This document shows, in pieces, positions 1-8,120 of a stretch of 64,000 nucleotides of DNA; positions within the stretch are counted from its first letter, which is position 1; each line of letters starts with the position of its first letter. The notes beneath the pieces were generated by a model that saw only the letters and a list, made by a program, of their open reading frames with translations, ran no database searches and was not told the DNA's origin. Both the position numbers and the translations under genes were made by a program. The stretch is from Actinokineospora fastidiosa (GTDB lineage Bacteria > Actinomycetota > Actinomycetes > Mycobacteriales > Pseudonocardiaceae): assembly GCF_014648415.1 (NCBI RefSeq), contig NZ_BMRB01000002.1, forward strand, positions 145,260 through 209,259, written 5' to 3'.

Positions 1-644
1 CCCCCCCCCCCCCGCAGGTGGAGCCCCCCCTCGGCGCACGGAGTGGCTGCGTCGATGGAGGTGGGTGAGCCCGCTGGGCATCACCCCGCCGTGGTCGTTA
101 GCCACTAGCCGGGCCGGGGGGTCGATGGATGGCTGTCAAGCCGCATCGTCTTGGCTCCGCGGACGCCAAGGCACGTGAGCGAGGAACCGCCTTGAGCACA
201 CCGGCCGGGAGCACCAGGAAGTTCGCCCTCTGACGGTCGTAGACACCGGCTGTGAACCGTGTGTTTAAGGCGCCGCTGGACACGTCGACAGCGGCGGGTC
301 CTTACGGTGGACCCACACCCGCGTTGCCTTGGTAGGCGTACCTTACCGTCCGGAGTCAGGCTCCAAACGGTTGGCCGTCGGTGACTCGCGGGCGAGAGCG
401 TACGTCGACCACGTCGGAACATCTAGCGGCCGGTCCGTCCTGCGCTGAACCGCACGCCAACGTACGTCCACGGAAGGTATTTGGACGGGAAGGGCACGTC
501 CTCGGCAGCCTGTCCCCGGCACGTTCTCCCAGGTCAGAGTACGTATTTGGGTGTCCAGGCAGATGTCCCAGTGGCTGTTGCACGGGACAACCTCAATTCA
601 GGTAGACGCGTGTGGTTAGTGCGCAAGTCGCCCCTCGGACACAA
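1..644. other. Stretch without a recognisable gene
   Basis: I see no supported gene here. The stretch opens with a run of 13 C bases at the window edge. Its base composition is visibly less G+C-biased than the genes that follow, and the short open frames on both strands lack good ribosome binding sites and show no family resemblance. Because a serine recombinase relic adjoins it on the right, this may be decayed mobile-element DNA, but that is inference. Confidence 0.5.
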
Positions 645-866
645 TCAGTACGCCCAACCTGGTGAAGGATCGGCATGAGCCTCCACCAGGTGGGCGTGTT
701 TGTCGAATCTGACGTTCAGTCCTAGCAGGCGATACAGCTCGTTCTTGTCGGCTGCGTTGAGTGCCGCTGTCAGGCGCTCGACGCTGATGTCAGTTGTCGC
801 CTTCTTTTTGCGCTGCCTGCGCCACCGCCGGGCGCGACCCTGTCTGGACATGCTGTTCGGTTCCAT
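645..866 (-). pseudogene. C-terminal relic of a large serine recombinase
   Basis: The last ~45 codons of this 73-residue frame read like the extreme C-terminus of actinobacterial large serine recombinases: an alanine/aspartate-rich segment, ADKNELYRLLGLNVRF, then a short strand and a final ADPSPG. The family normally runs 450-550 residues with an N-terminal resolvase domain carrying the catalytic serine and a recombinase zinc-ribbon domain. None of that is present upstream on this strand. The basic N-terminal part of the frame is probably not original coding sequence. It is best read as a fragment left by an excised or decayed integrative element. Assignment is by sequence resemblance only. 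Confidence 0.5.
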
Positions 867-999
867 CGGAAGCGGCGGTTCGACGGCGCGCGGGACGAGT
901 AGAGGTGTCGTCGGAGGCGGTAATCGGGTTGTGGGGACCCGGGGGGTCGAGAGGTTCCGGATTCGTTCCGCGAGTGGAGACCTTGGACGCGCTTGAGTA

Positions 1000-1013
1000 G
1001 GGACGCACGTCCC
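1000..1013. promoter_or_regulatory. Predicted DosR/DevR-type box
   Basis: GGGACGCACGTCCC is a near-perfect palindrome with the GGGAC-N4-GTCCC layout of the DosR box known from mycobacteria. It ends 79 bp before the start of the DUF2157 gene. The best-matching member of the set in this window. Confidence 0.6.
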
Positions 1014-1092
1014 TTACCCGGTTGCTGCGCGCTGGACATGATCGCCTTCGGATGCCCGACGGGGCGGTGCACGCGGCGAACAGGGAGCAGTC

Positions 1093-2139
1093 ATGGACCG
1101 GGTCCTGACATCGGAACAGGAAGCAGCGTTGCGCAAGCTGGTTGGGGAGGGCGTTCTGGCCAGTTGGCAACACGATGCGGTGCGTGACGCCCTCGCCGAG
1201 GAACGGGTCCCGGCGACCGCTAGGCGCAGCGAGATCCTCGCGTACCTCGGTGGCGGCTTGGTCCTTGTGGGCGCGGCGCTGATGGTCGCCACCTCCTGGG
1301 CGGACCTGTCGCGCCCGGCGCGCAGCCTTGTGGTGCTGGGGGCGACCGCGGGTCTGCTCGTGGCTGGACTGCTGGTCAGCCAGCACGGCAGCCGCGCGGG
1401 CCACCGCGCCGCGACCGCTCTGTTCGCTCTCGGCGCCGGGGTCGGTGCCCTGGCCGCGGGCACTGTCGCAACCGCCCATGCAGGGATGTGGGCTGCTTCG
1501 ACCGCCTTGGCCCTGTCGGCTCTGACCTACGCGTACCTGCCATCACTGCCCAGCCTGGGCGTCGCGGGGATCAGCGCGTTCGCCCTGGTCGTCGACCTTG
1601 TGCTGGCCGAGGCCGGGGGCGAGGGGCGGGCCGCGGCGGCGGCCCTGGTGGCACTGGGCGTGCTGTGGGGCGCTCTTACCGTGTCCGAACTCGTGCGACC
1701 GGCCTGGGCCGGGTACGGGATCGCGGTGGCCACCGCGCTGATCGGCGCCCAGCTGGCGATCGATGGGCTCGGCCGGGTCACCTGGGCCTACATCCTCACC
1801 GCAGGGATCGCGGTGTTCTGCTCGCTCGCCTACGCCCGCTACCGCCATCCGGTCCTGCTCGCGGGCGCGGTCATCGGGACGACCGTCGCCGTACCGCAAG
1901 CCCTGTGGGACTGGACCGGCGGCACCGTGGGCGCCGCGGCGAGCGTGCTGGTCGCCGGGGCGGTCCTCCTGCTCTTCGGCACGCTCGGGGTGTGGCGCCG
2001 GTCCAGGGGCTCCTATCCGCGACGGAGGCACAGCAGCAGCGTGGGTGGGCGCCGCCAAGCGGAAGGTGACCGCGGTGTGCGGGGCCGCATCCTTGGCCAG
2101 AGGCCCGAGAGGGACGCGGAGGCGTCCGCCAGCCCCTAG
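1093..2139 (+). CDS. DUF2157 family integral membrane protein
   Basis: A 348-residue membrane protein. Residues ~5-40 form a short soluble helical segment (LTSEQEAALRKLVGEGVL) typical of the start of DUF2157 proteins. From ~45 to ~305 there is a run of eight to ten hydrophobic helices rich in Ala, Leu, Val and Gly, and the last ~45 residues are basic, polar and probably cytoplasmic. The molecular function of the family is unknown. The ATG is preceded by GGGAG at good spacing. A strong DosR-type palindrome ends 79 bp upstream, so expression under low oxygen is likely. The next gene, on the same strand, begins about 160 bp downstream. Confidence 0.8.
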   Translation: MDRVLTSEQEAALRKLVGEGVLASWQHDAVRDALAEERVPATARRSEILAYLGGGLVLVGAALMVATSWADLSRPARSLVVLGATAGLLVAGLLVSQHGSRAGHRAATALFALGAGVGALAAGTVATAHAGMWAASTALALSALTYAYLPSLPSLGVAGISAFALVVDLVLAEAGGEGRAAAAALVALGVLWGALTVSELVRPAWAGYGIAVATALIGAQLAIDGLGRVTWAYILTAGIAVFCSLAYARYRHPVLLAGAVIGTTVAVPQALWDWTGGTVGAAASVLVAGAVLLLFGTLGVWRRSRGSYPRRRHSSSVGGRRQAEGDRGVRGRILGQRPERDAEASASP

Positions 2140-2302
2140 CCGGACAGGAGCCGCGTTCACCACGCAGGTCAGAGCGAAGCGGTGGGCGCCACGGATCATT
2201 CGAGCGGATGGGGTTCTCGGGATGGCGGATGTGGCGGGTGCGCCTGCGACCAAGGTCATGAGGGCCGCTGCTCGTCGGCATGCCCAGGTCGATGGCGATG
2301 GC

Positions 2303-3466
2303 ATGACGACACGCGAGCCAGTGCCCGGGATTCTGCGCGCTCGCCCGTTGGCGATCGGGCTGTTGGTCGTGGCGATCGGTCTGGCGGTCTACACCGGGTT
2401 CCGGGCGCCCAGCGCGTGGACCGCCACGCTGCATTCCGTATCAGTCACCGACGGCTTCCGTCGCCGTGTGCTGGTCGGCACGCTGTTGCGACCGCTCGCC
2501 CTGGCGACTGACTACGACTACTGGGTCTTCGCGGGGTGGAGTTTCCTGGTGTCGGCCGCGGTGCTGGGTGTGGTGGTCGGCGTTTATCTGCGGACGGGAT
2601 CGGCCAGCGTGCGGCTGCTGATCGTGGGCTGGCTGCTGCTGCCCACCGGGGGCTACTTCTTCCACGAGGTCGGCTACTACGACCACGTCCTCTACCTCCT
2701 GTTGTTCGCCGCGTTGTGGCTGCTCCACCGGAACCGGGTGGTGCTCGCCGTCGCGGTGATGACGCTCAGCGTGCTGGCGCACGAGATCACGGTGTTGACC
2801 GTGTTGCCGATCTTCGCGATGGTGGCGCTGTGGCGGCTGGCGTTCTGGCGGGCGTTGGCCGCCCTGGCGCCGCCCGCCCTGGTGACCGGCGCCGTGCTAC
2901 TTGCCGTCGCTCCGGCGGCGCCGGGTGCTACCGGCCGGCTGGCGGCCACGGTGGCGCAGGCCGACTTCCCCTACCGGCCGGATGCCTTGGCGCTGTTCAA
3001 CCGCACCCAGAGCCAGAGTTGGCAGCTCTACAGCGTCAGCAAGGTGCTGCTCTACCTCGCGCCGTTCCTGACGATCGCCGTAGTCGCGTTCCTGGTTCTG
3101 CGTCTCGTCGGTGACGCGCTGACGGTCAACGTGAGCAGACCGCCGCTCGCCTTGGTCCACGGCGTCATCGCGGCCGCCGCCATCACCATGCCCGCCACGC
3201 TCGCCTTCGCCGGTTGGGACAAGGACCGGTGGGGTTTCCTCTTGGTGACCAACCTGGTCGTCGTCCTCGTGCTCCACCTGCGGCACACCGGACGTGAGCT
3301 GACGCCGCCCCAGGTCGCGGTGCTGGTCGCCGCGATGCTGCTGATCACGCACCTCCCGCTGAGCTACTTCGACGGATACGCCCCACGACCGCTGCACTGG
3401 ACGGCGATCCGGCAGTTCCTGAGTGAGGTTGTGCACGGTCACGTCTTCGTGATCCCCACGAGGTAG
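2303..3466 (+). CDS. Polytopic membrane protein of unknown function
   Basis: A 387-residue protein dominated by about nine to ten hydrophobic segments, with short loops rich in Tyr, Asp and His (for example VGYYDHVLYLLL near residue 120 and a later LAHEITVLTVLP). The layout resembles polytopic membrane glycosyltransferases or polysaccharide polymerases in a general way, but I see no diagnostic motif and assign no function. The start is uncertain: the ATG chosen begins MTTREPVPG just before the first hydrophobic helix. In-frame ATGs at 2222 and further upstream would add a soluble leader without obvious membrane segments. No clear Shine-Dalgarno decides between them. Confidence 0.65.
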   Translation: MTTREPVPGILRARPLAIGLLVVAIGLAVYTGFRAPSAWTATLHSVSVTDGFRRRVLVGTLLRPLALATDYDYWVFAGWSFLVSAAVLGVVVGVYLRTGSASVRLLIVGWLLLPTGGYFFHEVGYYDHVLYLLLFAALWLLHRNRVVLAVAVMTLSVLAHEITVLTVLPIFAMVALWRLAFWRALAALAPPALVTGAVLLAVAPAAPGATGRLAATVAQADFPYRPDALALFNRTQSQSWQLYSVSKVLLYLAPFLTIAVVAFLVLRLVGDALTVNVSRPPLALVHGVIAAAAITMPATLAFAGWDKDRWGFLLVTNLVVVLVLHLRHTGRELTPPQVAVLVAAMLLITHLPLSYFDGYAPRPLHWTAIRQFLSEVVHGHVFVIPTR

Positions 3467-3585
3467 TGGGGACCGATCCGGATCGCGATGGCGCGTCAGG
3501 CCTCGTGGACGAGTTGGACCCACGGGGTCACATTCTGAAGCGTCGTGAGCAACACGTTCGGTTCTATCAGGTACGAGACGCCACC

Positions 3586-4980
3586 TCAGACGAGGACGTG
3601 TTCGCCCTCGCGGGGAACGACGGCGTTCCAGCCGTGGTCGTCGCGCAGGCGTTGCGCGAGGGTGCTGCTGGCGTCGGGTTCGCCGTGCACGAGGTAGGCG
3701 GTGTGAGGTGGGGGCGCGGCGGTGGCCCACGCGATGAGGTCCTCGGCGTCGGCGTGGGCGCTGAAGCCGTCGAGGACGCGGACTGTCGCGCGGACCGGGA
3801 CGTAGTAGCCGTGGATCTTGATGAAGCGGGCGCCGTCGGCCAGGAGGCGGGCTCGGGTGCCCGCGGCGGCGAAGCCGACGATGACCACCGTGTTTCGGTT
3901 GTCGGGAAGGAGGTGTTTGAGGTGGTGCAGGACGCGTCCGCCGGTGGCCATGCCCGAGGCGGAGACGATGATCGAGGGCACTCGCGGGTGGTTGGCTGTC
4001 ATCGACTCCTCGACCGTGTGCAGTTCGTGCAGGCGCAGTGGGGCGAAGGGGTCGTCGCCGCACCAGAGTTCGGGGCGCAGTCGTGGGTCGTGGTCGGCGA
4101 TCGCCTGGCGGTAGACGCGCAGGGAGGCCAGGGCCATCGGGCTGTCGACCAGGACCGGCAGGTCCGGGATCAGGTCGGCTCGCCGCAGGCGGGCCAGGGC
4201 CATCAGCACGACCTCGGTGCGGTCGACGGCGAAGGCGGGGATCAGCACGCTGCCGCCGTGGCGGACGGTGGTGTTGATCGTTTCCGCCAGGTGCTCGTCG
4301 ACGCCGGTGTCGTCGTGCGAGCGCAGGCCGTAGGTCGATTCCAGCAGCAGTGCATCGCAGGCGGGGCGGGGGCGAGGCGAGTTGAGCAGGGGGTGTCCGG
4401 GCCTGCCGAGGTCTCCGCTGACGACCACGGTCTTGGCGCCGCCTGCGAGGCCCAGGCGCACCCATGCCGAGCCGAGGATGTGCCCTGCGGTGCCGAACTC
4501 CGCCTCCACGCCGTCGGCGACGGTGAACGGGGTGTCGAAGTCGACGGGTCGCAGGCAGGCCACCGCCGCGGCGGCGTCGCGCTGGTCGTAGAGGGGGAGG
4601 GCCGGGTGGTGCTTGGACCAGCCGCGGGCGTTGGCGTGCGCGGCCTCCTCCATCATGAGGTGGGCGCTGTCGGCGAGCAGGATCTCGGCCAGCCGCGCGG
4701 TGTCCGCGGTGGCGTACACCGGCCCGCGCCAGCCCTCGCGGACCAGGACTGGCAGGTAGCCGGTGTGGTCGAGGTGGGCGTGGGTCAGCACGACGGCGTC
4801 CAGTTCGGACACGTCCAGCGGCGGGCGCGACCAGTTGCGCTTGCGTAGCGAGGACAGTCCCTGGAACAGGCCGCAGTCGACCAGGACCCGGGCGGTGCCG
4901 GAGGAGATCAGGTGCTTGCTGCCGGTGACCGTGCCTACCCCGCCCAGGAAGTCCACCGCGGGTGCGGCGTCGGCGTTCAT
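3586..4980 (-). CDS. MBL-fold beta-CASP RNA-processing exonuclease-like protein
   Basis: A 464-residue metallo-beta-lactamase/beta-CASP hydrolase. The metal-binding motif HAHLDH is at residues 67-72, followed by further His/Asp ligands, a beta-CASP insertion, and the C-terminal DGFSAHAD motif characteristic of the CPSF73/Ysh1-like group (KEGG-style 'exonuclease of the beta-lactamase fold involved in RNA processing'). It should be a cytosolic zinc-dependent nuclease acting on RNA; the real substrate is unknown. The ATG overlaps the OsmC stop codon by 4 bases, so it is probably translated by coupling as the last gene of the Hsp20/CBS-BON/OsmC operon. Homologues are often found beside OsmC, USP and Hsp20 genes in anaerobiosis clusters. 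Confidence 0.85.
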   Translation of the reverse strand: MNADAAPAVDFLGGVGTVTGSKHLISSGTARVLVDCGLFQGLSSLRKRNWSRPPLDVSELDAVVLTHAHLDHTGYLPVLVREGWRGPVYATADTARLAEILLADSAHLMMEEAAHANARGWSKHHPALPLYDQRDAAAAVACLRPVDFDTPFTVADGVEAEFGTAGHILGSAWVRLGLAGGAKTVVVSGDLGRPGHPLLNSPRPRPACDALLLESTYGLRSHDDTGVDEHLAETINTTVRHGGSVLIPAFAVDRTEVVLMALARLRRADLIPDLPVLVDSPMALASLRVYRQAIADHDPRLRPELWCGDDPFAPLRLHELHTVEESMTANHPRVPSIIVSASGMATGGRVLHHLKHLLPDNRNTVVIVGFAAAGTRARLLADGARFIKIHGYYVPVRATVRVLDGFSAHADAEDLIAWATAAPPPHTAYLVHGEPDASSTLAQRLRDDHGWNAVVPREGEHVLV

Positions 4981-5384
4981 CGGCTGCCCGCCAGGCTGGC
5001 GCCGTCGGTGACGCGCACGTCGATGTCCGGCGGTAGGCGCAGGGTGTTGTGGACGGTGCAGTGGTCGACCGCGGCGAGCAGCCCGCAGCGGTGCTTGTCG
5101 GTCAGCGGCTGCGGGGTGCGCACCGCGATCTCGACCCGTCCGACGCGCGCCGGGTTCGGCCGCATCGACCAGCGGCACTCGACGGTGACGCCCCGGTCGC
5201 ACAGGCCCTCGGCGCGCAGGTAGCCGACGGCGTAGTGCGCCGCGCAGGACGCCAGTGCCATCACGCACAGCTCGACGGGGGTGGGGGCGATGTCGTCGCC
5301 CGGTTGGTCCACCAGCACCGGGTGGTTGCGCGTGGTGGCCAGGAAGCGGTTGCCATGCAGGTGGGTCACGCTGATCGTCGCCAT
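4977..5384 (-). CDS. OsmC family peroxidase/redox protein
   Basis: A 135-residue OsmC/Ohr-fold protein. The first redox cysteine lies in ELCVMALASCAAHYA near the start of the long central helix, and the second in DHCTVHNTL, the usual position of the resolving cysteine. The family reduces organic hydroperoxides with thiol donors in the cytosol; this member is closer to the general OsmC branch than to Ohr. The start chosen (MATISVTHL) has AGGGAAG at good spacing; the longer frame upstream has no support. It is transcribed after the CBS-BON gene with a 92-bp gap and overlaps the downstream beta-CASP gene by 4 bases. Confidence 0.85.
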   Translation of the reverse strand: MATISVTHLHGNRFLATTRNHPVLVDQPGDDIAPTPVELCVMALASCAAHYAVGYLRAEGLCDRGVTVECRWSMRPNPARVGRVEIAVRTPQPLTDKHRCGLLAAVDHCTVHNTLRLPPDIDVRVTDGASLAGSR

Positions 5385-5403
5385 CGGTCTTCCCTGTCGG
5401 GTT

Positions 5404-5459
5404 CCCACCGCCCGTGCGGTGGTCGTCGGGTTTCGGGCGGCCGAGCACCGCACGGTGGG
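5404..5459. repeat. Imperfect inverted repeat between CBS-BON and OsmC genes
   Basis: The left arm CCCACCG-CCC-GTGCGGTG (5404-5421) pairs with the right arm CACCGCACGGTGGG (5446-5459), except for a 3-base bulge, across a 24-base loop. It fills most of the gap between two genes of one operon. It could act as an mRNA processing or stabilising hairpin, or as a partial terminator; there is no T-tract. Confidence 0.4.
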
Positions 5460-5476
5460 CGCCCGGCCACCCGGAT

Positions 5477-6064
5477 TCAGTCGGTCCAGGCCAGGTCGGC
5501 GTGGACAGGACCCACCTGCACCGAGGTCACCCCGGGCACGGTGCGGACCAGGGCGGTGACGACCCGGCGCTCGGCCTCATCGGCGAACTCGCCGGTCACC
5601 GTCGCCGCGCCGCGGCGCAGGGTGACCGACCAGCGCCTCGTGCTGCCCGCGTAGTCGTCGAGCAGGGACCGCACGTTCGCGGCGACCACGTCTTCGTCGC
5701 GCACGAGCACGCGCAGCAGGTCCCGCCGGGCGACCATGCCGACCAGCACGCCCTCCTCCACCACCGGCACACACCGCAGGCGCCCGCGCAGCATGCGGGC
5801 CGCGATCGCGGCGGTGTCGTCGGTGGGCGCGGCCACCTCGACCGGCCTGCTCAGCGCCGTGGACACCGGGTCGTCCCGGTGATCGGCCCCCGAGGTGGCG
5901 GCCAGGGCGTCGGATTCGCTGAACAGCCCGATCACGCGGCCCGCGTCGTCGACCACGGGCAACGCGGCGAACCCCTTGTCGGTGAGGATGGCGATCGCCT
6001 CGCGGATGGTCGTGCCCGCGCGGACACTCACCACGGGCCTGGTCATCACGTCCCGCGCTTTCAT
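5477..6064 (-). CDS. CBS-domain pair protein with C-terminal BON domain
   Basis: A 195-residue cytosolic protein. Two CBS repeats occupy residues ~1-125 (MKARDVMTRPVVSVRAGTT starts the first), giving a Bateman module that in other proteins binds adenosine nucleotides. Residues ~130-190 form a BON-like alpha/beta domain. Proteins of this layout recur in DosR-like regulons, but their partner is unknown. The ATG at 6064 has GGAGG five bases upstream; an adjacent GTG at 6067 is too close to it. It lies between Hsp20 (15 bp gap) and OsmC and is probably in the same transcript. A paralogue with the same domain order is at 14886-15596. Confidence 0.85.
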   Translation of the reverse strand: MKARDVMTRPVVSVRAGTTIREAIAILTDKGFAALPVVDDAGRVIGLFSESDALAATSGADHRDDPVSTALSRPVEVAAPTDDTAAIAARMLRGRLRCVPVVEEGVLVGMVARRDLLRVLVRDEDVVAANVRSLLDDYAGSTRRWSVTLRRGAATVTGEFADEAERRVVTALVRTVPGVTSVQVGPVHADLAWTD

Positions 6065-6078
6065 CACACCCTCCCTCG

Positions 6079-6483
6079 TCAGGGTTTGCCGACCTCGACG
6101 GCGATGCGCCGGGCCGGGCTCGCCTCGGTGATCGGCACGCGGACTTCCAGGACGCCCGCCTCGTAGCTCGCGGTGATCCCGGCCGGGTCGGCGCCCGCGG
6201 GCAGGCGGACGGACCGGCCGAAGGAGCCGTAGCGGAACTCCGAGTGGGTCCTCTCGTGCCTGCTGTCCGAGCGCTCGGCCGTGACGGTCAGCAGGTTCCC
6301 GTCGACGCTGACATCGATGTCCTGGGCGGGGTCGACGCCGGGGAGCTCGGCGCGCAGGACGTACTGGCCGTCCTCCTGGTAGTCCTCGACCCTGACGACG
6401 TGGCGCCCGGCGAAGGGGAAGCCCTCCTCCAGGACGCGGAACAGGTCGGCGATCGCGGTGTTGCGGGGGATCAGGCTGGTCAT
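6079..6483 (-). CDS. Hsp20/alpha-crystallin small heat shock protein
   Basis: A 134-residue small heat shock protein. The alpha-crystallin domain spans residues ~30-125, with the AELPGVDPAQDIDVSVDGN strand region, a FRYGSFGRSVRLP segment and the closing GVLEVRVP motif; the N-terminal arm is short. It is an ATP-independent holdase that keeps unfolding proteins soluble in the cytosol. In mycobacteria the homologue HspX is among the most strongly induced dormancy proteins. The AAGGAG upstream of the ATG is ideal. It is the first gene of a minus-strand operon divergent from the hibernation factor gene, with two candidate DosR-type boxes in the shared promoter region. Confidence 0.92.
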   Translation of the reverse strand: MTSLIPRNTAIADLFRVLEEGFPFAGRHVVRVEDYQEDGQYVLRAELPGVDPAQDIDVSVDGNLLTVTAERSDSRHERTHSEFRYGSFGRSVRLPAGADPAGITASYEAGVLEVRVPITEASPARRIAVEVGKP

Positions 6484-6540
6484 CGTCTCTCCTTTCGCGA
6501 ACCTGGCTTCAGCCCACCGCGCCGAGAGCGGCTCGCGACA

Positions 6541-6577
6541 GCGACCAAAGCCCCGACCTCCGGGGGACCAAAGCGCG
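6541..6577. promoter_or_regulatory. Two tandem degenerate DosR/DevR-type boxes
   Basis: GCGACCAAAGCCCC at 6541-6554 fits the box with one mismatch per half, and GGGACCAAAGCGCG at 6564-6577 has a perfect left half only. Their centres are 23 bp apart, close to two helical turns, as is typical for paired DosR sites. They lie between the divergent Hsp20 and hibernation factor genes. Confidence 0.4.
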
Positions 6578-6690
6578 AAGTGGTCCTCGGCTGCCGACGG
6601 TCCCGACGCGGGTGCGACGGAAGTCCCTGTGCGCCTGCCCTGCCCGCACTCCAGTCTCGAGTTGTCAGTCCACGCTCCACAGGAGACACC

Positions 6691-7422
6691 ATGAGTCACG
6701 CGACAACCGACCGGACCGCCCCTATCGTGACCGTTCGCGGCGTGTTGGGCCTGGGCATCGGCGAGTACGCCGAAGCGAAGGTCAACGCCGCGCTCGAGCA
6801 CGCGCACGGACCGGTGCACAGGGTTCGGATCACGATCACCCGGTTGCCCGACCCCGCGGTCGCCGAGGCGGTGGAGGCGACGTCGCACGTCGACGTCGAC
6901 GGCACGGTGCTGCACACCCACGCCCGCGCCGACACCGCCCGGACCGCCGTGGACCGCCTCACCCACCGCCTGGCGCGCCAGCTCCGCACCCACTCCCGGC
7001 GCGGGCGCGGTCACCGCGTGACCACGGTCCACGACGGGCCCGCTCCTGGCCGGACGGTGGTGTCGCACCCGACCTACAGCGCCGACCGCTGTTCGGTGGA
7101 GGACGCCATCGCCGACATGGAGGCCCTGGACTACGCGTTCCACCTGTTCACCCACACATCCGGTGAGGACTGCCTGCTCCGCCGCACGACGGAGGGCTAC
7201 CTCCTCGCCGCCGCGCACGGCACTCCGCCGTGGATCGGTCCCGACCTGCCCGTGTGGCCGTCCGACCAGAGCGCCGCACGGCTCACCGCCCAGCAGGCGC
7301 AGGCGCGCCTCGACCTGTCCGCAGAACCCGCGCTGTTCTACCTCGACGACACCGACGGTCGCGGACGCCTGCTGTACCGGCGGGACGATGGCGGCTACGG
7401 CCTGGTGACCGCCGCCGACTGA
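6691..7422 (+). CDS. Long ribosome hibernation factor with two S30AE C-terminal domains
   Basis: A 243-residue HPF/RaiA-family protein. Residues ~12-100 form the S30AE ribosome-binding domain that sits in the decoding centre of the 30S subunit. Two C-terminal S30AE_C modules follow: ~124-176 (YSADRCSVEDAIADMEALDYAF) and ~193-243 (ending LYRRDDGGYGLVTAAD). Usual long HPFs have only one such domain, which drives 100S dimer formation. The doubled tail is known from a mycobacterial hypoxia-induced factor (RafH), so the likely role is ribosome protection during hypoxia. AGGAG lies seven bases before the ATG. It is divergent from Hsp20 with shared candidate DosR-type boxes. Confidence 0.87.
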   Translation: MSHATTDRTAPIVTVRGVLGLGIGEYAEAKVNAALEHAHGPVHRVRITITRLPDPAVAEAVEATSHVDVDGTVLHTHARADTARTAVDRLTHRLARQLRTHSRRGRGHRVTTVHDGPAPGRTVVSHPTYSADRCSVEDAIADMEALDYAFHLFTHTSGEDCLLRRTTEGYLLAAAHGTPPWIGPDLPVWPSDQSAARLTAQQAQARLDLSAEPALFYLDDTDGRGRLLYRRDDGGYGLVTAAD

Positions 7423-7509
7423 CGATCGGCCGACGCCGCGCGGGTCTTCCTGCCCTGGCGAGGTCCGCGCGGCGGGGGTCAGGCTGGTGTGGCGAAAGGG
7501 GGCAAAGTC

Positions 7510-8001
7510 ATGAGCATCGATGTGCAGCAGCCCAGGATGTACGACCTGGTGGGCAGCACCATCATGGTGGCCGGGGTCGCGGGGGGCGCCTTCGAGGCGA
7601 ACTTCGAGTATCGCGTCCACGAAGGTCACGACGAGGTGACCGGGCACTTCATGGCGGGCGACGGCATCGGCGGCCACGGACAGTTCCAGATCACCGTCGA
7701 CGTCGCGGGGGCGGCCTTCACGCTCGACCGGCTGTTCGTGGAGGTCTTCCACACCTCCCCCGACGACGGCGCCGAGCTCGACAAGGTCGTCGTTCCCGTC
7801 GTGTACGGACCCAAGATCGTCCCCGGGTACCGGGTGTACTCCGAGCACGTCGTCCAGCAGGGCGAGACGCTGTGGGGCATCGCCGCCCAGCACTACGGCA
7901 ACGGCGCCCTCCACCACCGCCTCGTCGCCGCGAACCCCGGCACCATCACCAACCCCGACATCATCAACCCCGGCGACGTCATCCGCGTCCCGCGAGACTG
8001 A
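7510..8001 (+). CDS. Gmad2 immunoglobulin-like plus LysM domain protein
   Basis: A 163-residue protein. Residues ~5-105 resemble the Gmad2 immunoglobulin-like domain first described in spore germination proteins (VAGGAFEANFEYRV, then a GHGQF strand and a VEVFHTSPDDGAE turn). Residues ~112-163 are a clear LysM module (VVQQGETLWGIAAQHYGN to IINPGDVIRVP). LysM usually binds peptidoglycan or chitin-type glycans, yet no signal peptide or membrane helix is visible, so either it is cytosolic or it leaves the cell by an unrecognised route. I chose the ATG at 7510 with AAGGGGG upstream rather than the GTG at 7489. It sits between the hibernation factor and hmp on the same strand. Confidence 0.8.
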   Translation: MSIDVQQPRMYDLVGSTIMVAGVAGGAFEANFEYRVHEGHDEVTGHFMAGDGIGGHGQFQITVDVAGAAFTLDRLFVEVFHTSPDDGAELDKVVVPVVYGPKIVPGYRVYSEHVVQQGETLWGIAAQHYGNGALHHRLVAANPGTITNPDIINPGDVIRVPRD

Positions 8002-8025
8002 CCACGACCGCCCGCGGGATCGCCC

Positions 8026-8039
8026 GGGACCAAGGTCCT
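8026..8039. promoter_or_regulatory. Predicted DosR/DevR-type box
   Basis: GGGACCAAGGTCCT matches GGGAC-N4-GTCCC with one mismatch at the last base. It ends 81 bp before the hmp start codon. Confidence 0.55.
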
Positions 8040-8120
8040 TGATCTTGCGGTCGTTGCTTCCCTATCTCCCGCTCAGGCGCGGCCGCAGAGTGAGGACAGC
8101 GTCCCACTGAAGGAGATTCC

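Noticed and set aside
1-13. Run of 13 C bases at the window start
   Set aside because: Could be a phase-variable tract, but at the very edge, without a gene, it is as likely to be a sequencing or assembly artefact.
3500-3585. Sequences such as TTGGACCCACGGGGTC between convergent genes as a DosR-type box
   Set aside because: The half sites do not fit the GGGAC-N4-GTCCC spacing and no start codon is nearby.
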